Part shown: positions 1 through 8,264 of the stretch, one piece after another | Numbering within the stretch: position 1 is the first letter of the stretch | How the letters are laid out: each line of letters opens with the position of its first letter | From: CAXSBR01 sp964236495 | GTDB taxonomy: Bacteria > Actinomycetota > Actinomycetes > Mycobacteriales > Jatrophihabitantaceae | NCBI GenBank assembly: GCA_964236495.1 | Contig: CAXSBR010000024.1 | Coordinates: 1-48,074 of the forward strand | Length of the DNA stretch: 48,074 nt | Direction of reading: 5' to 3' | The notes under the pieces: model-generated | Database searches by the model: none | The model's input: the letters and a program-made list of their open reading frames with translations, nothing else | Told to the model about the DNA's origin: nothing | Program-made: the position numbers and the translations under genes

Positions 1-160
1 GGTGGACTACGTCGCCGGCCTGGAGAGCCCGGTGGAGAACTTCCACCACATCACCAGCTGGCTGGTCAAGCACGGTTACTCCGACGAAGAAATCGCCGCC
101 GTGCTCGGCGGAAACATCTTGCGGGCTCTTCGGGCAACCTGGCCGAACCCCGCCAGTTGA
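1..160 (+). CDS. Membrane dipeptidase (peptidase M19), 3' end only
   Basis: Only the last 52 codons are in the window; the gene enters from the left in the frame starting at base 2 and stops with TGA at 158-160. The visible tail reads GLESP, then a WLVKHGYSDEEIAAVLGGN segment and LRALRATW, which is the characteristic C-terminus of M19 (renal dipeptidase-like) zinc peptidases. The family cleaves dipeptides, including L,D- and some D-residue dipeptides. The zinc ligands lie outside the window, so activity cannot be judged. It converges on the alcohol dehydrogenase gene and lies beside a peptide importer, which suggests a shared role in peptide breakdown (inference). Confidence 0.85.
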   Translation, partial: VDYVAGLESPVENFHHITSWLVKHGYSDEEIAAVLGGNILRALRATWPNPAS

Positions 161-179
161 TCAGCGCCGAAGGACCGGC

Positions 180-1226
180 TCAGGGGACGAGTGCGACCTT
201 GATGGCCTCGCGCCGGTCCATCGCGGCGTAGGCGTCGGCGGTCTGCTCCAACGGCAGCGTCAGATCGAACACCGGACCGGGATCGATGCGCCCGGAGGTG
301 ACGTGCTCGACGAGGTCGGGCATGTACTTGCGCACCGGGGCGATACCCAAGCGCACACCGACGTTGCGCAGCAGTAGCGGCAGCAGGTCGATGGTCGGCG
401 TTGTGTGCGGCACACCGACGGCTCCGATCTGCCCGCCGTCGCGCACGGCGCCGATGGCGGTCTGCCAGGCCTGCGGCGTGCCCACGGCCTCGATCACATG
501 CGGCGTGCCCAGCCCGGCCGTCAACTCGCGCACCGCTTCCACCGCGGCGTCACCGCGCTCGGCGATCACATCCGTGGCCCCGAACAGACGGCCGAGCTCC
601 TGGCGCGGTTCGTGGCTGCTGAGCAGGATCACCCTGTCTGCACCGAGCAGCGTGCGCGCGGCCAGCACTGCACACAGCCCGACGGCGCCGTCACCGACGA
701 CGGTCACCACCGATCCTGGCGCGACCCCGGCCATCGTCGCCCCGTGCAATCCGGTCGCCATCACGTCCGAGATCGCTAGCAGCGACAGCAGCGAGGCGTC
801 GTCGAGATCGATCGAGCCGTCGGGCACAGTCACCAGGTTCGCGTCGGCGAAGGGCACCCGCAGCGCCTCACCCTGGCCGCCGTCATTCCCCCCGCTTCCC
901 CAGGTACCGGAGTTGGGGCACGACGTGTACAGCCCCTCGGCGCACGCGGGGCAGGTGCCGTCGGCGAAGCTGAACGGGGCAATCACCAGATCGCCGACGC
1001 GCAGGTTGCGCACGTCCGCGCCCACCTCGACGACGATCCCCACGAACTCGTGACCCAGACGGGAGCGCTCGGGGCGCTCGAAGGTCGCCCGGTAGGCCCA
1101 GAGATCAGAGCCGCAGACGCACGAGCGCACCACGCGCACGACCGCGTCGCTGGGATTGACCAGAATCGGGTCCGGCACGTCGTCGACGATGACCGAGCCG
1201 GCAGCAAGGTAGAGAGCAGCACGCAC
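180..1226 (-). CDS. Zinc-dependent alcohol dehydrogenase (MDR superfamily)
   Basis: This is a 348-aa medium-chain dehydrogenase/reductase, the usual length for the family. The catalytic-zinc region is visible as SCVCGSD near residue 36 and GHEF near residue 59. A cysteine cluster (CPACAEGLYTSC, about residues 91-102) resembles the structural-zinc lobe but has one spacing change. The nucleotide-binding Rossmann motif VVGDGAVG is near residue 175. The GTG start at 1226 has a GAAGGA ribosome site eight bases upstream. It lies 31 bases downstream of the reductase-amidase fusion on the same strand, so the two are probably cotranscribed. Substrate is unknown; a role in oxidising a hydroxylated product of the neighbouring pathway is inference. 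Confidence 0.88.
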   Translation of the reverse strand: MRAALYLAAGSVIVDDVPDPILVNPSDAVVRVVRSCVCGSDLWAYRATFERPERSRLGHEFVGIVVEVGADVRNLRVGDLVIAPFSFADGTCPACAEGLYTSCPNSGTWGSGGNDGGQGEALRVPFADANLVTVPDGSIDLDDASLLSLLAISDVMATGLHGATMAGVAPGSVVTVVGDGAVGLCAVLAARTLLGADRVILLSSHEPRQELGRLFGATDVIAERGDAAVEAVRELTAGLGTPHVIEAVGTPQAWQTAIGAVRDGGQIGAVGVPHTTPTIDLLPLLLRNVGVRLGIAPVRKYMPDLVEHVTSGRIDPGPVFDLTLPLEQTADAYAAMDRREAIKVALVP

Positions 1227-1257
1227 AGATACGTCCTTCGATCAAGGGTCGAGCGGG

Positions 1258-3381
1258 TCAGGACACGGCGAGGGCGGCTTGGGCTACTACGGCCGCCCTG
1301 AGCAGGCCGACGTCGTCGCCCACCGCGGCCGCCAGTTGCACCGCGACGGGCAGTCCGTCGCGGGTGAGCCCGCACGGCAGCACGATGGCAGGCTGCCCGG
1401 TGACGTTGTACGGGCCGCTGAACAACCCTTCGATGTCACCTTCAGGTGTATCGATCGGTGGTGTGTCGACGGGCGCGGCGTACGGCACGGCAGGCCCGAA
1501 CAGGACGTCCACGCCGTCGAGCAACCGCAGTGCCGCGGGCAGCAGTTCGGCGCGGCGGGCCAGGGCGGCGGAGTAGGCGTCCTGCGTCGTCAGGCTCGCA
1601 GACTCGAGCAGGCGCAGCGTGGGCGCGCCGAAGTGGCCCGGATCGGCTCGCACCCGATCGCCGTGCACCTGCCACGCCTCGAAGAGCAGGATGTCGAGGA
1701 GGCAGTCGCCGACACGAGCGAGGGCGGCGCCATCGAGGTCGATCAACTCGACGCCGGCCGCTCGCAGTCGCTCCAGTGCCGACCGGGTGATCTCGGCCAG
1801 CTCGGGATCGAGGCGGGGATCGTCGATCTGATCGACGAGCACACCCACGCGCAACGGACGGTGCGGTGCCGTGAGGTCGTACTCGGCCGAAGCCAGCACA
1901 CCGAGCACTCGGGCCGCCGTGTCGACGGTGTCGGCCAGCACGCCGACATGGTCCAGGGACTTCGACAGCGCCGTCACCCCGTCGACCGGCACCAGACCGT
2001 AGGAAGGCTTGATGCCCACGACGCCGCAATAGGCCGCCGGAATGCGGATGGAGCCGCCGGTGTCGGTGCCCAACGCGGCCGGGCACACGCCGGCACCGAC
2101 CAGCGCGGCGGATCCGCCGCTCGAGCCGCCGGCGGTGCGGTCCGGGCGCACCGGGTTGCGGGCCTCAGGCAGGTCGGGATGCGGGGCGCCAGCGGCGTAC
2201 TCCAGCAGTGACGACATCGCGAAGACGTCCGCCCCTGCCGCGCGCAGTAGCGCGACAACCGGCGCGTCCGCGGCGGCAGGATCGGCCGGATCGTTGGGGT
2301 TGCCGTTGCCCCGCGGCAGGCCGGCGACGTCGATCATGTCCTTTATCGCGATCGGCATGCCGTGCAGCGGGCCGGAGGCCGCCCGCAGAGGTGCCGACAC
2401 CGCCCGCACGACCGCGTTCAGCGGCCGCCCGACGCGTTCCAGCCGCTCGTACGCGGCCAGCAGCTCGAGATTGGCCACCTCGCAGGTACGCTCGCCGCGC
2501 TCGATGGCGTGGATCAACTCACCCACGTAATGGGTGAGCGGCCCGCGCAGCACCTCGATTTGCTCGGCCACCTCGGTCGTGCGGTGCCGAACCATCAAAT
2601 CGCGATAGATCCCGCTGTGGGACTTGGCGCTGCCCCGGTTGAACACCACCAGCCGGGCCAGTGAGCCCTCGAGGTCGTCGGGGTCGAAGCCGTCGAATCC
2701 CAGCGGAGTCACCGGCGCCTGCGCCAGTACCTCACGAGCCACGCCGAGCATGAGGGGGCGCCAGCGGGGATCCTCGAGATGGTCGGCGATCGACAGGTCC
2801 GACACCGCACCGGCGAAGAGCATCGCGCCGTAGGCCTCCTTGCCCCACAGGTAGCCCAGGATGCGGTCGGTGGCCTCGGCATAGGGCAGGGCGTCGGCGA
2901 TCTGGGCGAGCCGTTCGGTGCGGGAGCCGTCCAATTCGCCGATCCGGAACGTGCCGACGTTGCCTTGGATGACGACGCCGGGCTCCAAATAGTCGGCACC
3001 GAAGTTGACGAAGCAGACGAGCAGGCGCTCGCGTCCGACCGCCTCGCCGAGCACGTCGGCGGTCAGTCCGTTCTGCATCGACACCACCACGGCATCGTCG
3101 GCGACCCTGCCGCGCAGCAGCTCGACCACCGCTGCGGTGTGCTGGGTCTTGACCGCAACCAGAACGACGCCGTGCAGCAGGTCAGGCAGCGCCGCGGGCG
3201 TCACCGCGGGCACCTGCACCGTGAACTGCTCGACCGGACCGGTGATCTGCAGGCCGCGGGTGTTGATGGCCTCGACGTGGGCCGCGTCGGCGTCGCACAG
3301 CAGCACCTCGTGTCCGGATCGCACGAGGTGCGCTCCCACGGTTGCGCCGATGGCGCCGGCGCCCACGACGGTGAACTTCAT
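1258..3381 (-). CDS. Ketopantoate reductase-like / amidase fusion protein
   Basis: One 708-aa open frame joins two enzyme families. Residues 1 to about 310 form a ketopantoate reductase (PanE/ApbA)-like domain with the GAGAIGATVG Rossmann motif, a VAVKTQ segment and a WGKEAYGAM helix that carries the catalytic-lysine position. From about residue 320 an amidase-signature domain follows: catalytic Lys in MPIAIKD, the Gly/Ser loop TAGGSSGGSAAL, and TDTGGSIRIPAAYCGVVG with the cis-Ser/Ser pair. The amidase lacks most of the usual 60-residue N-terminal helical region, which the reductase C-terminus replaces. The ATG at 3381 is chosen because GGAGGA lies just upstream and the Rossmann strand begins at once; an open extension to 3558 has no domain. 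A sequencing join error is possible but the frame is clean throughout. Confidence 0.85.
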   Translation of the reverse strand: MKFTVVGAGAIGATVGAHLVRSGHEVLLCDADAAHVEAINTRGLQITGPVEQFTVQVPAVTPAALPDLLHGVVLVAVKTQHTAAVVELLRGRVADDAVVVSMQNGLTADVLGEAVGRERLLVCFVNFGADYLEPGVVIQGNVGTFRIGELDGSRTERLAQIADALPYAEATDRILGYLWGKEAYGAMLFAGAVSDLSIADHLEDPRWRPLMLGVAREVLAQAPVTPLGFDGFDPDDLEGSLARLVVFNRGSAKSHSGIYRDLMVRHRTTEVAEQIEVLRGPLTHYVGELIHAIERGERTCEVANLELLAAYERLERVGRPLNAVVRAVSAPLRAASGPLHGMPIAIKDMIDVAGLPRGNGNPNDPADPAAADAPVVALLRAAGADVFAMSSLLEYAAGAPHPDLPEARNPVRPDRTAGGSSGGSAALVGAGVCPAALGTDTGGSIRIPAAYCGVVGIKPSYGLVPVDGVTALSKSLDHVGVLADTVDTAARVLGVLASAEYDLTAPHRPLRVGVLVDQIDDPRLDPELAEITRSALERLRAAGVELIDLDGAALARVGDCLLDILLFEAWQVHGDRVRADPGHFGAPTLRLLESASLTTQDAYSAALARRAELLPAALRLLDGVDVLFGPAVPYAAPVDTPPIDTPEGDIEGLFSGPYNVTGQPAIVLPCGLTRDGLPVAVQLAAAVGDDVGLLRAAVVAQAALAVS

Positions 3382-3472
3382 GCTGCGCGTCCTCCGAAAT
3401 ATGAACGTAACCAGCCGGGAACCAGGCCGCCCGATAGCGGTTTCTACGATCGTCTGCAAGCCTGCGGTGCAC

Positions 3473-3480
3473 TGTATACA
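3473..3480. promoter_or_regulatory. Candidate GntR-type operator (TGTATACA)
   Basis: TGTATACA is a perfect 8-bp palindrome flanked by C and AAGG. It matches the GTATAC-type core bound by many FadR/FCD-subfamily GntR regulators, which commonly control catabolic operons. The position between two divergent transcription units suits an operator. The regulator is not in the window; a single 8-bp match in a long region is weak evidence alone. Confidence 0.35.
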
Positions 3481-3550
3481 AGGCGTCTGACCAGGCTTAT
3501 CGTTGCCCACTATCGGAGCACAGGTCGCTCGACGGACGGTCATTCGAACT

Positions 3551-3640
3551 GCACGCACTCAACGGGTAGCCACCGAACGGGCAAGCACTCCACGGGCAAG
3601 CACGGAACGGGCACGCACTCAACGGGCACGCACTCAACTT
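3551..3640 (+). repeat. Six tandem 15-bp imperfect repeats
   Basis: Six units run head to tail with no gaps: GCACGCACTCAACGG, GTAGCCACCGAACGG, GCAAGCACTCCACGG, GCAAGCACGGAACGG, GCACGCACTCAACGG and GCACGCACTCAACTT. Units 1 and 5 are identical; the others differ at two to five positions. The block ends 15 bases before the start codon of the solute-binding protein, so it probably lies in the 5' untranslated region or the promoter. The length is a multiple of three, but no real gene covers it. Confidence 0.85.
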
Positions 3641-3655
3641 CGAGGGAAGTAACAC

Positions 3656-5353
3656 ATGACGCACGACGGGGACAACGCGACAGACCGACTGCGGGCAATC
3701 GACGCCCACGAGATCACCCGCAGGAACATGCTCCGGATGAGCGCCTACGGAGTGGGCAGTGCAGGAATGGCGGCGTTCCTGGCCGCGTGCAGCTCGAGTA
3801 AGAGCACCTCGAGCACCGCGTCGAGCTCGGGCAGCACGGCGGGCGCAAGTACGACCGGCGGCAGCACCGCTTCGACGAGCGCCAGCGGCACGCCGAGCGC
3901 GTCGGGCAAGGCCGGCGGCAGCGTGATCATCGCCCGGGACCGGGACTCCGTCGACATGGACAAGACGATGGTGTTCAGCAACGCCTCGATCTGGGTGTAC
4001 GTCCAGATGTTCGAGAGTCTCACTGTGGGCAGCAAGGACGGACGCACCGTCGAGCCGTGGCTGGCCAAGAGCTGGACGCAATCGGCGGACAAGCTCACCT
4101 GGACGTTCACCCTGCGCACCGACGTCAAGTTCAGCACCGGCACTCCGATGACCTCGGCCGACGTCAAGTTCTCCCTCGACCAGGCCAGCTCGACCAAGGG
4201 CGGCTGGGAGTTCATCAACAGCGCGATCGCCTCGGTGACCACCCCGAACGCCTCGACCGTCGTCATCAAGACCAAGTACCCGTGGGCGCCCCTGCTGGCA
4301 GACCTTGCGTGCCCGAGCAACGGCATCATCCCGAACAAGTACGGCGGCCGAACCAAGGCCGCGTTCTACAAGTCCCCGGTGGGCACCGGACCGTTCCAGT
4401 GGGACACCTGGAACAAGGGCAGCAAGCTCACTCTGAAGAAGAACACCAACTACTGGCGCCCGGGCCTGCCCTACCTGGACTCGGTGACCTGGCAGGTCGT
4501 GCCCGACGACAACACCCGCAACGTCATGATCCAGGGCAAGACGGCCCAGATCAACGAGAACCCGGCACTGTCCAGCGTCGAGCAGCTCAAGGGTGTCAAG
4601 GGCGTCGGTGTCCAGCTGTTCCCCTCCACCCGCACCGACTACATCTTGATGAACGAGAAGCGCGCCCCCTACGACGACGTCCACGTCCGCCGCGCGATCT
4701 CCTACGCGATAGATCGCGCGACGCTGGTCAAGAACGTGCTCTTCGGCAACGGCCAGGTCGCGAACTCCTTCATGATGCCGACGGTGCCCTTCTACGACAA
4801 GAACACGCCGGGCCAGCAGTACGACATGGCCAAAGCCAAGGCCGAGATGGCTATGTCGAAAGTGCCCAAGGGCTTCACCACCACGTTCCTCGCCCAGTCG
4901 GGTGACTCCACCGACTCAGCGATTGCGCAGATCCTCCAGGCCTCGCTCAAGGAGCTCGGGATCACCATGAAGATCACGAACGTGGACGGCAGCGCCGCCC
5001 ACGATCTACAAAACGGCTTGAAATTCGACATCAGCCACTCGTACTGGACGATGGACATCGCCGATCCCGATGAGCTGGTGCAGTTCGCGCTCCTTCCCGA
5101 GGGCGGCGGACACTCCTTCGAGACCAGCTACAGCAACCCGAAGGCGCAGGCGCTGGCGAAGCAGGCCGAGAAGACCTTCGACACCGCGACTCGGCAGAAG
5201 CTGTACAGCCAGCTTCAGACGCTGGTGGCCAACGATGCTTTTCTGCCTGCGCTGTTCTACCAACCGCTGCCGTACGCGCTGCGCGACGAGGTGACCGGCT
5301 TCTTCGTCAAGCCCACCGGCCTGTACGACATGGCCCTGGTGGCACTCAGCTGA
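3656..5353 (+). CDS. Peptide-type ABC transporter substrate-binding lipoprotein (SBP family 5)
   Basis: The 565-aa protein has a twin-arginine-like ITRRNMLRM segment near residue 20, a hydrophobic stretch and a lipobox ending LAAC near residue 43, so it should be exported and lipid-anchored. A long Ser/Thr/Gly/Ala-rich linker (about 44-85) tethers the binding domain to the membrane. The rest matches family 5 dipeptide/oligopeptide/nickel-binding proteins: FESL early, EPWLAKSW, a GTGPF segment and LLPEGGG late. The ATG at 3656 follows GAGGGAAG. It is the first gene of the operon; four transporter genes follow. The ligand is unknown; the downstream peptidases point to a peptide. Confidence 0.92.
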   Translation: MTHDGDNATDRLRAIDAHEITRRNMLRMSAYGVGSAGMAAFLAACSSSKSTSSTASSSGSTAGASTTGGSTASTSASGTPSASGKAGGSVIIARDRDSVDMDKTMVFSNASIWVYVQMFESLTVGSKDGRTVEPWLAKSWTQSADKLTWTFTLRTDVKFSTGTPMTSADVKFSLDQASSTKGGWEFINSAIASVTTPNASTVVIKTKYPWAPLLADLACPSNGIIPNKYGGRTKAAFYKSPVGTGPFQWDTWNKGSKLTLKKNTNYWRPGLPYLDSVTWQVVPDDNTRNVMIQGKTAQINENPALSSVEQLKGVKGVGVQLFPSTRTDYILMNEKRAPYDDVHVRRAISYAIDRATLVKNVLFGNGQVANSFMMPTVPFYDKNTPGQQYDMAKAKAEMAMSKVPKGFTTTFLAQSGDSTDSAIAQILQASLKELGITMKITNVDGSAAHDLQNGLKFDISHSYWTMDIADPDELVQFALLPEGGGHSFETSYSNPKAQALAKQAEKTFDTATRQKLYSQLQTLVANDAFLPALFYQPLPYALRDEVTGFFVKPTGLYDMALVALS

Positions 5354-5407
5354 ATCTCTACAGACGCAACGGCACTCTCGCTGCAATGACGCGCCCATGA
5401 AGTACCT

Positions 5408-6349
5408 ATGAAATATCTGGCCTACATCCTGCGACGGCTGGCCACGCTGATCCCGGTGCTGATCGGGATCAGCGTGCTGGTCTTCTTCATGATCCACTTA
5501 GTGCCGGGCGACCCCGCGGTGAACTTGCTGGGCTCGCACGTCACCGATCAGGCCGTCGCCGACCTGCACCGCCAGTTGGGACTCGACCACCCGCTGTGGC
5601 GCCAGTACCTGACGTTCCTGGGACGCCTGCTGCACGGCAATCTGGGCACGTCCTACCAGACCAAGACCAGCGTCTCGTCACTGGTGGGCAACGACCTGGC
5701 ACCGACGCTGTGGCTGATCGTCGCTGGCGTGCTGTTCGCTGTGCTGATCAGCGTGCCGCTGGCGGTGTGGGCGGCAAGCCGGCCGAACAAGCCGGCCGAC
5801 AACGTGATTCGCACGATTCCGCTGATCGGGCTGGGCATGCCGGCGTTCTGGCTGGGGATCATGCTTGTGCTGCTGCTGGGGTTGAAGGCCGGCTGGTTCC
5901 CGGTGTCGGGGTTCGGCACCGGATTCGGCGAGCACGTCAAGTCGATCGCCCTGCCGGCGCTCACCGTGGCGCTGGCGTTGGTGCCCATCCTCGTGCGCAG
6001 CCTGCGGGCAAGCATGATCAACGTGCTGCAGAGTGACTACATCGTGACCGCGCAGGCCAAAGGCCTGAGTACGGCTCACATCGTGGTGCGCCATGCGTTG
6101 CCCAACGCGGCGATCTCGTCGATCACCGTGCTGGGCGTGAATATCGCCTACCTGGTCGGATCGACGCTGGTGGTGGAGAAGGTGTTTGCCCTCAACGGCA
6201 TCGGGCTGCTCATGATCACCGCCATCTTTAACCGCGATTTTCCGATCGTGCAGGGCGTGACCCTGGTGTTCGCGCTCATGGTCGTCCTGGTGAACCTGCT
6301 CACCGACGTAGCCCACGCCGCGCTCGATCCACGGGTGCGGTTGTCATGA
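5408..6349 (+). CDS. ABC transporter permease, DppB type
   Basis: The 313-aa integral membrane protein begins with the classic DppB/OppB N-terminus (MKYLAYILRRL, then a hydrophobic helix and VPGDPAV). The cytoplasmic EAA-like loop is visible around residues 210-235 (YIVTAQAKGLS followed by VVRHALPNA), the contact site for the ATPase subunits. Several further hydrophobic helices are evident. It pairs with the next permease to form the channel. Its start is odd: a four-codon reading frame (MKYL, stop) at 5397-5411 overlaps the true ATG at 5408 and duplicates its first residues. The stop overlaps the next gene's start by four bases. Confidence 0.93.
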   Translation: MKYLAYILRRLATLIPVLIGISVLVFFMIHLVPGDPAVNLLGSHVTDQAVADLHRQLGLDHPLWRQYLTFLGRLLHGNLGTSYQTKTSVSSLVGNDLAPTLWLIVAGVLFAVLISVPLAVWAASRPNKPADNVIRTIPLIGLGMPAFWLGIMLVLLLGLKAGWFPVSGFGTGFGEHVKSIALPALTVALALVPILVRSLRASMINVLQSDYIVTAQAKGLSTAHIVVRHALPNAAISSITVLGVNIAYLVGSTLVVEKVFALNGIGLLMITAIFNRDFPIVQGVTLVFALMVVLVNLLTDVAHAALDPRVRLS

Positions 6350-7209
6350 CCGCGATCTCGTTCCCCGGCAGAACGACGGTCGCAACACCGGCTCGCCGGG
6401 AGCGTCGTCAGCACAACGTGCCGTTGATCGCGGGTCTGACGTTGCTCGGACTGATCGTGTTCGCCGCTGTGTTCGCGCCTGTGCTGAGCGGTTACGACCC
6501 CATCAAACAGGACCTGGTGCACGCCCGACTCGCCCCTGGCTCGTCCGGACATCTGCTGGGCACCGACCAGTTCGGCCGCGATGTGCTGGCGCGCCTGCTC
6601 TACGGCGCGCGCATCGATCTGCGCGTCGGGGTGCTGGCCGTCGTGTCACCGTTCATCATCGGCACGGCGCTGGGACTGGTCGCCGGCTGGTTCGGCGGGT
6701 GGCTGGACACCGTGATCATGCGTGTCGTCGACGTCGTCGTCGCGTTCCCGTTCTTCGTTCTGGTCATCGCGCTGGTGTTCGCGCTGGGGTCGGGAACCGG
6801 CAGCATCTACGTCGCGATCACCCTCGTCGGGTGGGTGGCGTACTGCCGCATCGTGCGCGGAGAGGTGCTGGTGGCCAAGGAGCAGGAGTACGCGCTGGCG
6901 GCACGGGCGACCGGTCTGCCGACCAGGCGGATCCTGTTCCGGCATCTGCTGCCCAACGTGGTGCTGCAGGCGATCATCTACTCGATGAGCGACATCGTGC
7001 TCACGATCCTGGCCATCGTCACCCTGGGATACCTCGGCCTCGGGGTGCCGCCGCCGACGGCCGACTGGGGCTCGATGATCCAGGACGGTCAGCAGTTCCT
7101 GCTGACGCAGTGGTACCTCGCGACGATCCCCGGGATCGCCGTGGTGATCACCGGCCTGGCGCTGGCGCTGATCGCCGACGGCCTGGTCGAGCGGTTCGGT
7201 CGACGATGA
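6346..7209 (+). CDS. ABC transporter permease, DppC type
   Basis: This is a 287-aa permease of the DppC/OppC family. An N-terminal cytoplasmic tail is followed by the first helix, then the family's LLGTDQFGRDVLARLLYGAR signature (about residues 65-90). The EAA loop reads YALAARATGLPTRRI followed by LFRHLLPN. GVPPPTADWGSMIQDG near the C-terminus is also typical. It overlaps both neighbours by ATGA, which implies translational coupling and equal production of the subunits. Confidence 0.93.
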   Translation: MTAISFPGRTTVATPARRERRQHNVPLIAGLTLLGLIVFAAVFAPVLSGYDPIKQDLVHARLAPGSSGHLLGTDQFGRDVLARLLYGARIDLRVGVLAVVSPFIIGTALGLVAGWFGGWLDTVIMRVVDVVVAFPFFVLVIALVFALGSGTGSIYVAITLVGWVAYCRIVRGEVLVAKEQEYALAARATGLPTRRILFRHLLPNVVLQAIIYSMSDIVLTILAIVTLGYLGLGVPPPTADWGSMIQDGQQFLLTQWYLATIPGIAVVITGLALALIADGLVERFGRR

Positions 7210-8264
7210 CGCCGTTGCTGGAAGTACACGACCTGCAAGTGGAGATTCCAGTGCCGCACGGCCACCTGCAGGCGGTGCGGGGTGTGTCGCTGAGCGTCGA
7301 TGCCGGTGAGGCGATCGGCATCGTCGGGGAGTCCGGGTCGGGCAAGAGCATCACCCTCCGGGCGCTGCTCGGCCTGCTGCCTCAGCCGGCGCGGCTCACC
7401 GGCGGCACGATCCTGCTCGACGGCGTCGACGTCACCGGCCTGCCCGACAAGATTCGGCGAAAGCAACTCACCGACGTGATGAGCATGGTGTCGCAGGACT
7501 CGCTCACCGCGCTCAACCCGGTGATGCGCGTCGGTGAGCAGATCGCGGAGGTGCCGCGCTACCGGCTCGGGATGTCGAAGTCGGCAGCGCACGGGCGGGC
7601 GGTCGAGCTGATGGACCAGGTCGGTATCCCGGAGCCGGAACGACGCTTCCGCGCCTACCCGCACGAGCTGTCCGGAGGTATGCGCCAGCGCGTGTGCATC
7701 GCGATCGCGCTGTCGGCGAAACCGCGGCTGATCCTGGCCGACGAACCCACCACCGCGCTCGACGTCACCATCCAGGCCCAGGTGCTCGGGCTGATCGACG
7801 GCCTGCGCCGCACCGAGCACCTCGGCCTGGTACTTGTCAGCCACGACCTCGCAGTGATCAGCCAGACCTGCGCCCGGGTGTACGTGATGTATGCCGGGCG
7901 CGTCGTCGAGTCCGGCGATGTCAGGCGGATGCTCGCGCTCCCGCGCCATCCCTACACCTTTGCGCTGCTGCGATCGGTGCCCGATCCGGACGTTCCCGTG
8001 CATCGACTGCTCACTATCGCCGGACAGCCACCGGACCTGACCACCGTCCCGGCCGGCTGCTCGTTCGCGCCGCGATGCCGCTTCGCCGAACCGGCCTGTC
8101 TGGACCAGGACCCGCCCCTGCTCGGTGTTGGGGAGCTCGGTCACCGAGCGGCGTGCATCCGTTCTGAGACCGCAGAGAACTGGATCGAGTGGACGCGGGC
8201 CGACGCGCCGGTGGTGTCGGAACAGCTGGATCGGGAGCCGCTGGTGCTGGAGACGAAGCGATGA
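7206..8264 (+). CDS. ABC transporter ATP-binding protein, DppD type
   Basis: The 352-aa cytoplasmic ATPase has Walker A GESGSGKS near residue 41, the ABC signature LSGGMRQRV and Walker B LILADEPTTALDV. The C-terminal oligopeptide-transporter extension follows, with the usual cysteines (CSFAPRCRFAEPACL). The start at 7206 is set by the ATGA overlap with the upstream permease; an open extension further upstream is only the shifted frame of that permease. It should form a heterodimer with the next ATPase. Confidence 0.93.
   Translation: MTPLLEVHDLQVEIPVPHGHLQAVRGVSLSVDAGEAIGIVGESGSGKSITLRALLGLLPQPARLTGGTILLDGVDVTGLPDKIRRKQLTDVMSMVSQDSLTALNPVMRVGEQIAEVPRYRLGMSKSAAHGRAVELMDQVGIPEPERRFRAYPHELSGGMRQRVCIAIALSAKPRLILADEPTTALDVTIQAQVLGLIDGLRRTEHLGLVLVSHDLAVISQTCARVYVMYAGRVVESGDVRRMLALPRHPYTFALLRSVPDPDVPVHRLLTIAGQPPDLTTVPAGCSFAPRCRFAEPACLDQDPPLLGVGELGHRAACIRSETAENWIEWTRADAPVVSEQLDREPLVLETKR

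Larger units (their letters stand above)
3382..3655. promoter_or_regulatory. Divergent promoter region of the peptide catabolic cluster
   Basis: This 274-bp gap separates the minus-strand reductase-amidase gene from the plus-strand transporter operon, so both promoters must lie here. It contains the palindrome TGTATACA at 3473-3480 and a block of six 15-bp repeats at 3551-3640, close to the first gene of the operon. GAGGGAAG at 3642-3649 is the ribosome site of the binding-protein gene. I could not place convincing -35/-10 elements by eye. Confidence 0.55.

Noticed and set aside
1258..3558. 766-codon start for the reductase-amidase fusion
   Set aside because: The first 59 residues lack any domain or signal, and the ATG at 3381 has a strong GGAGGA site and begins the Rossmann fold.
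3551..3640. Possible CRISPR array
   Set aside because: Units are 15 bp and directly adjacent, with no spacers and no cas genes in the window.
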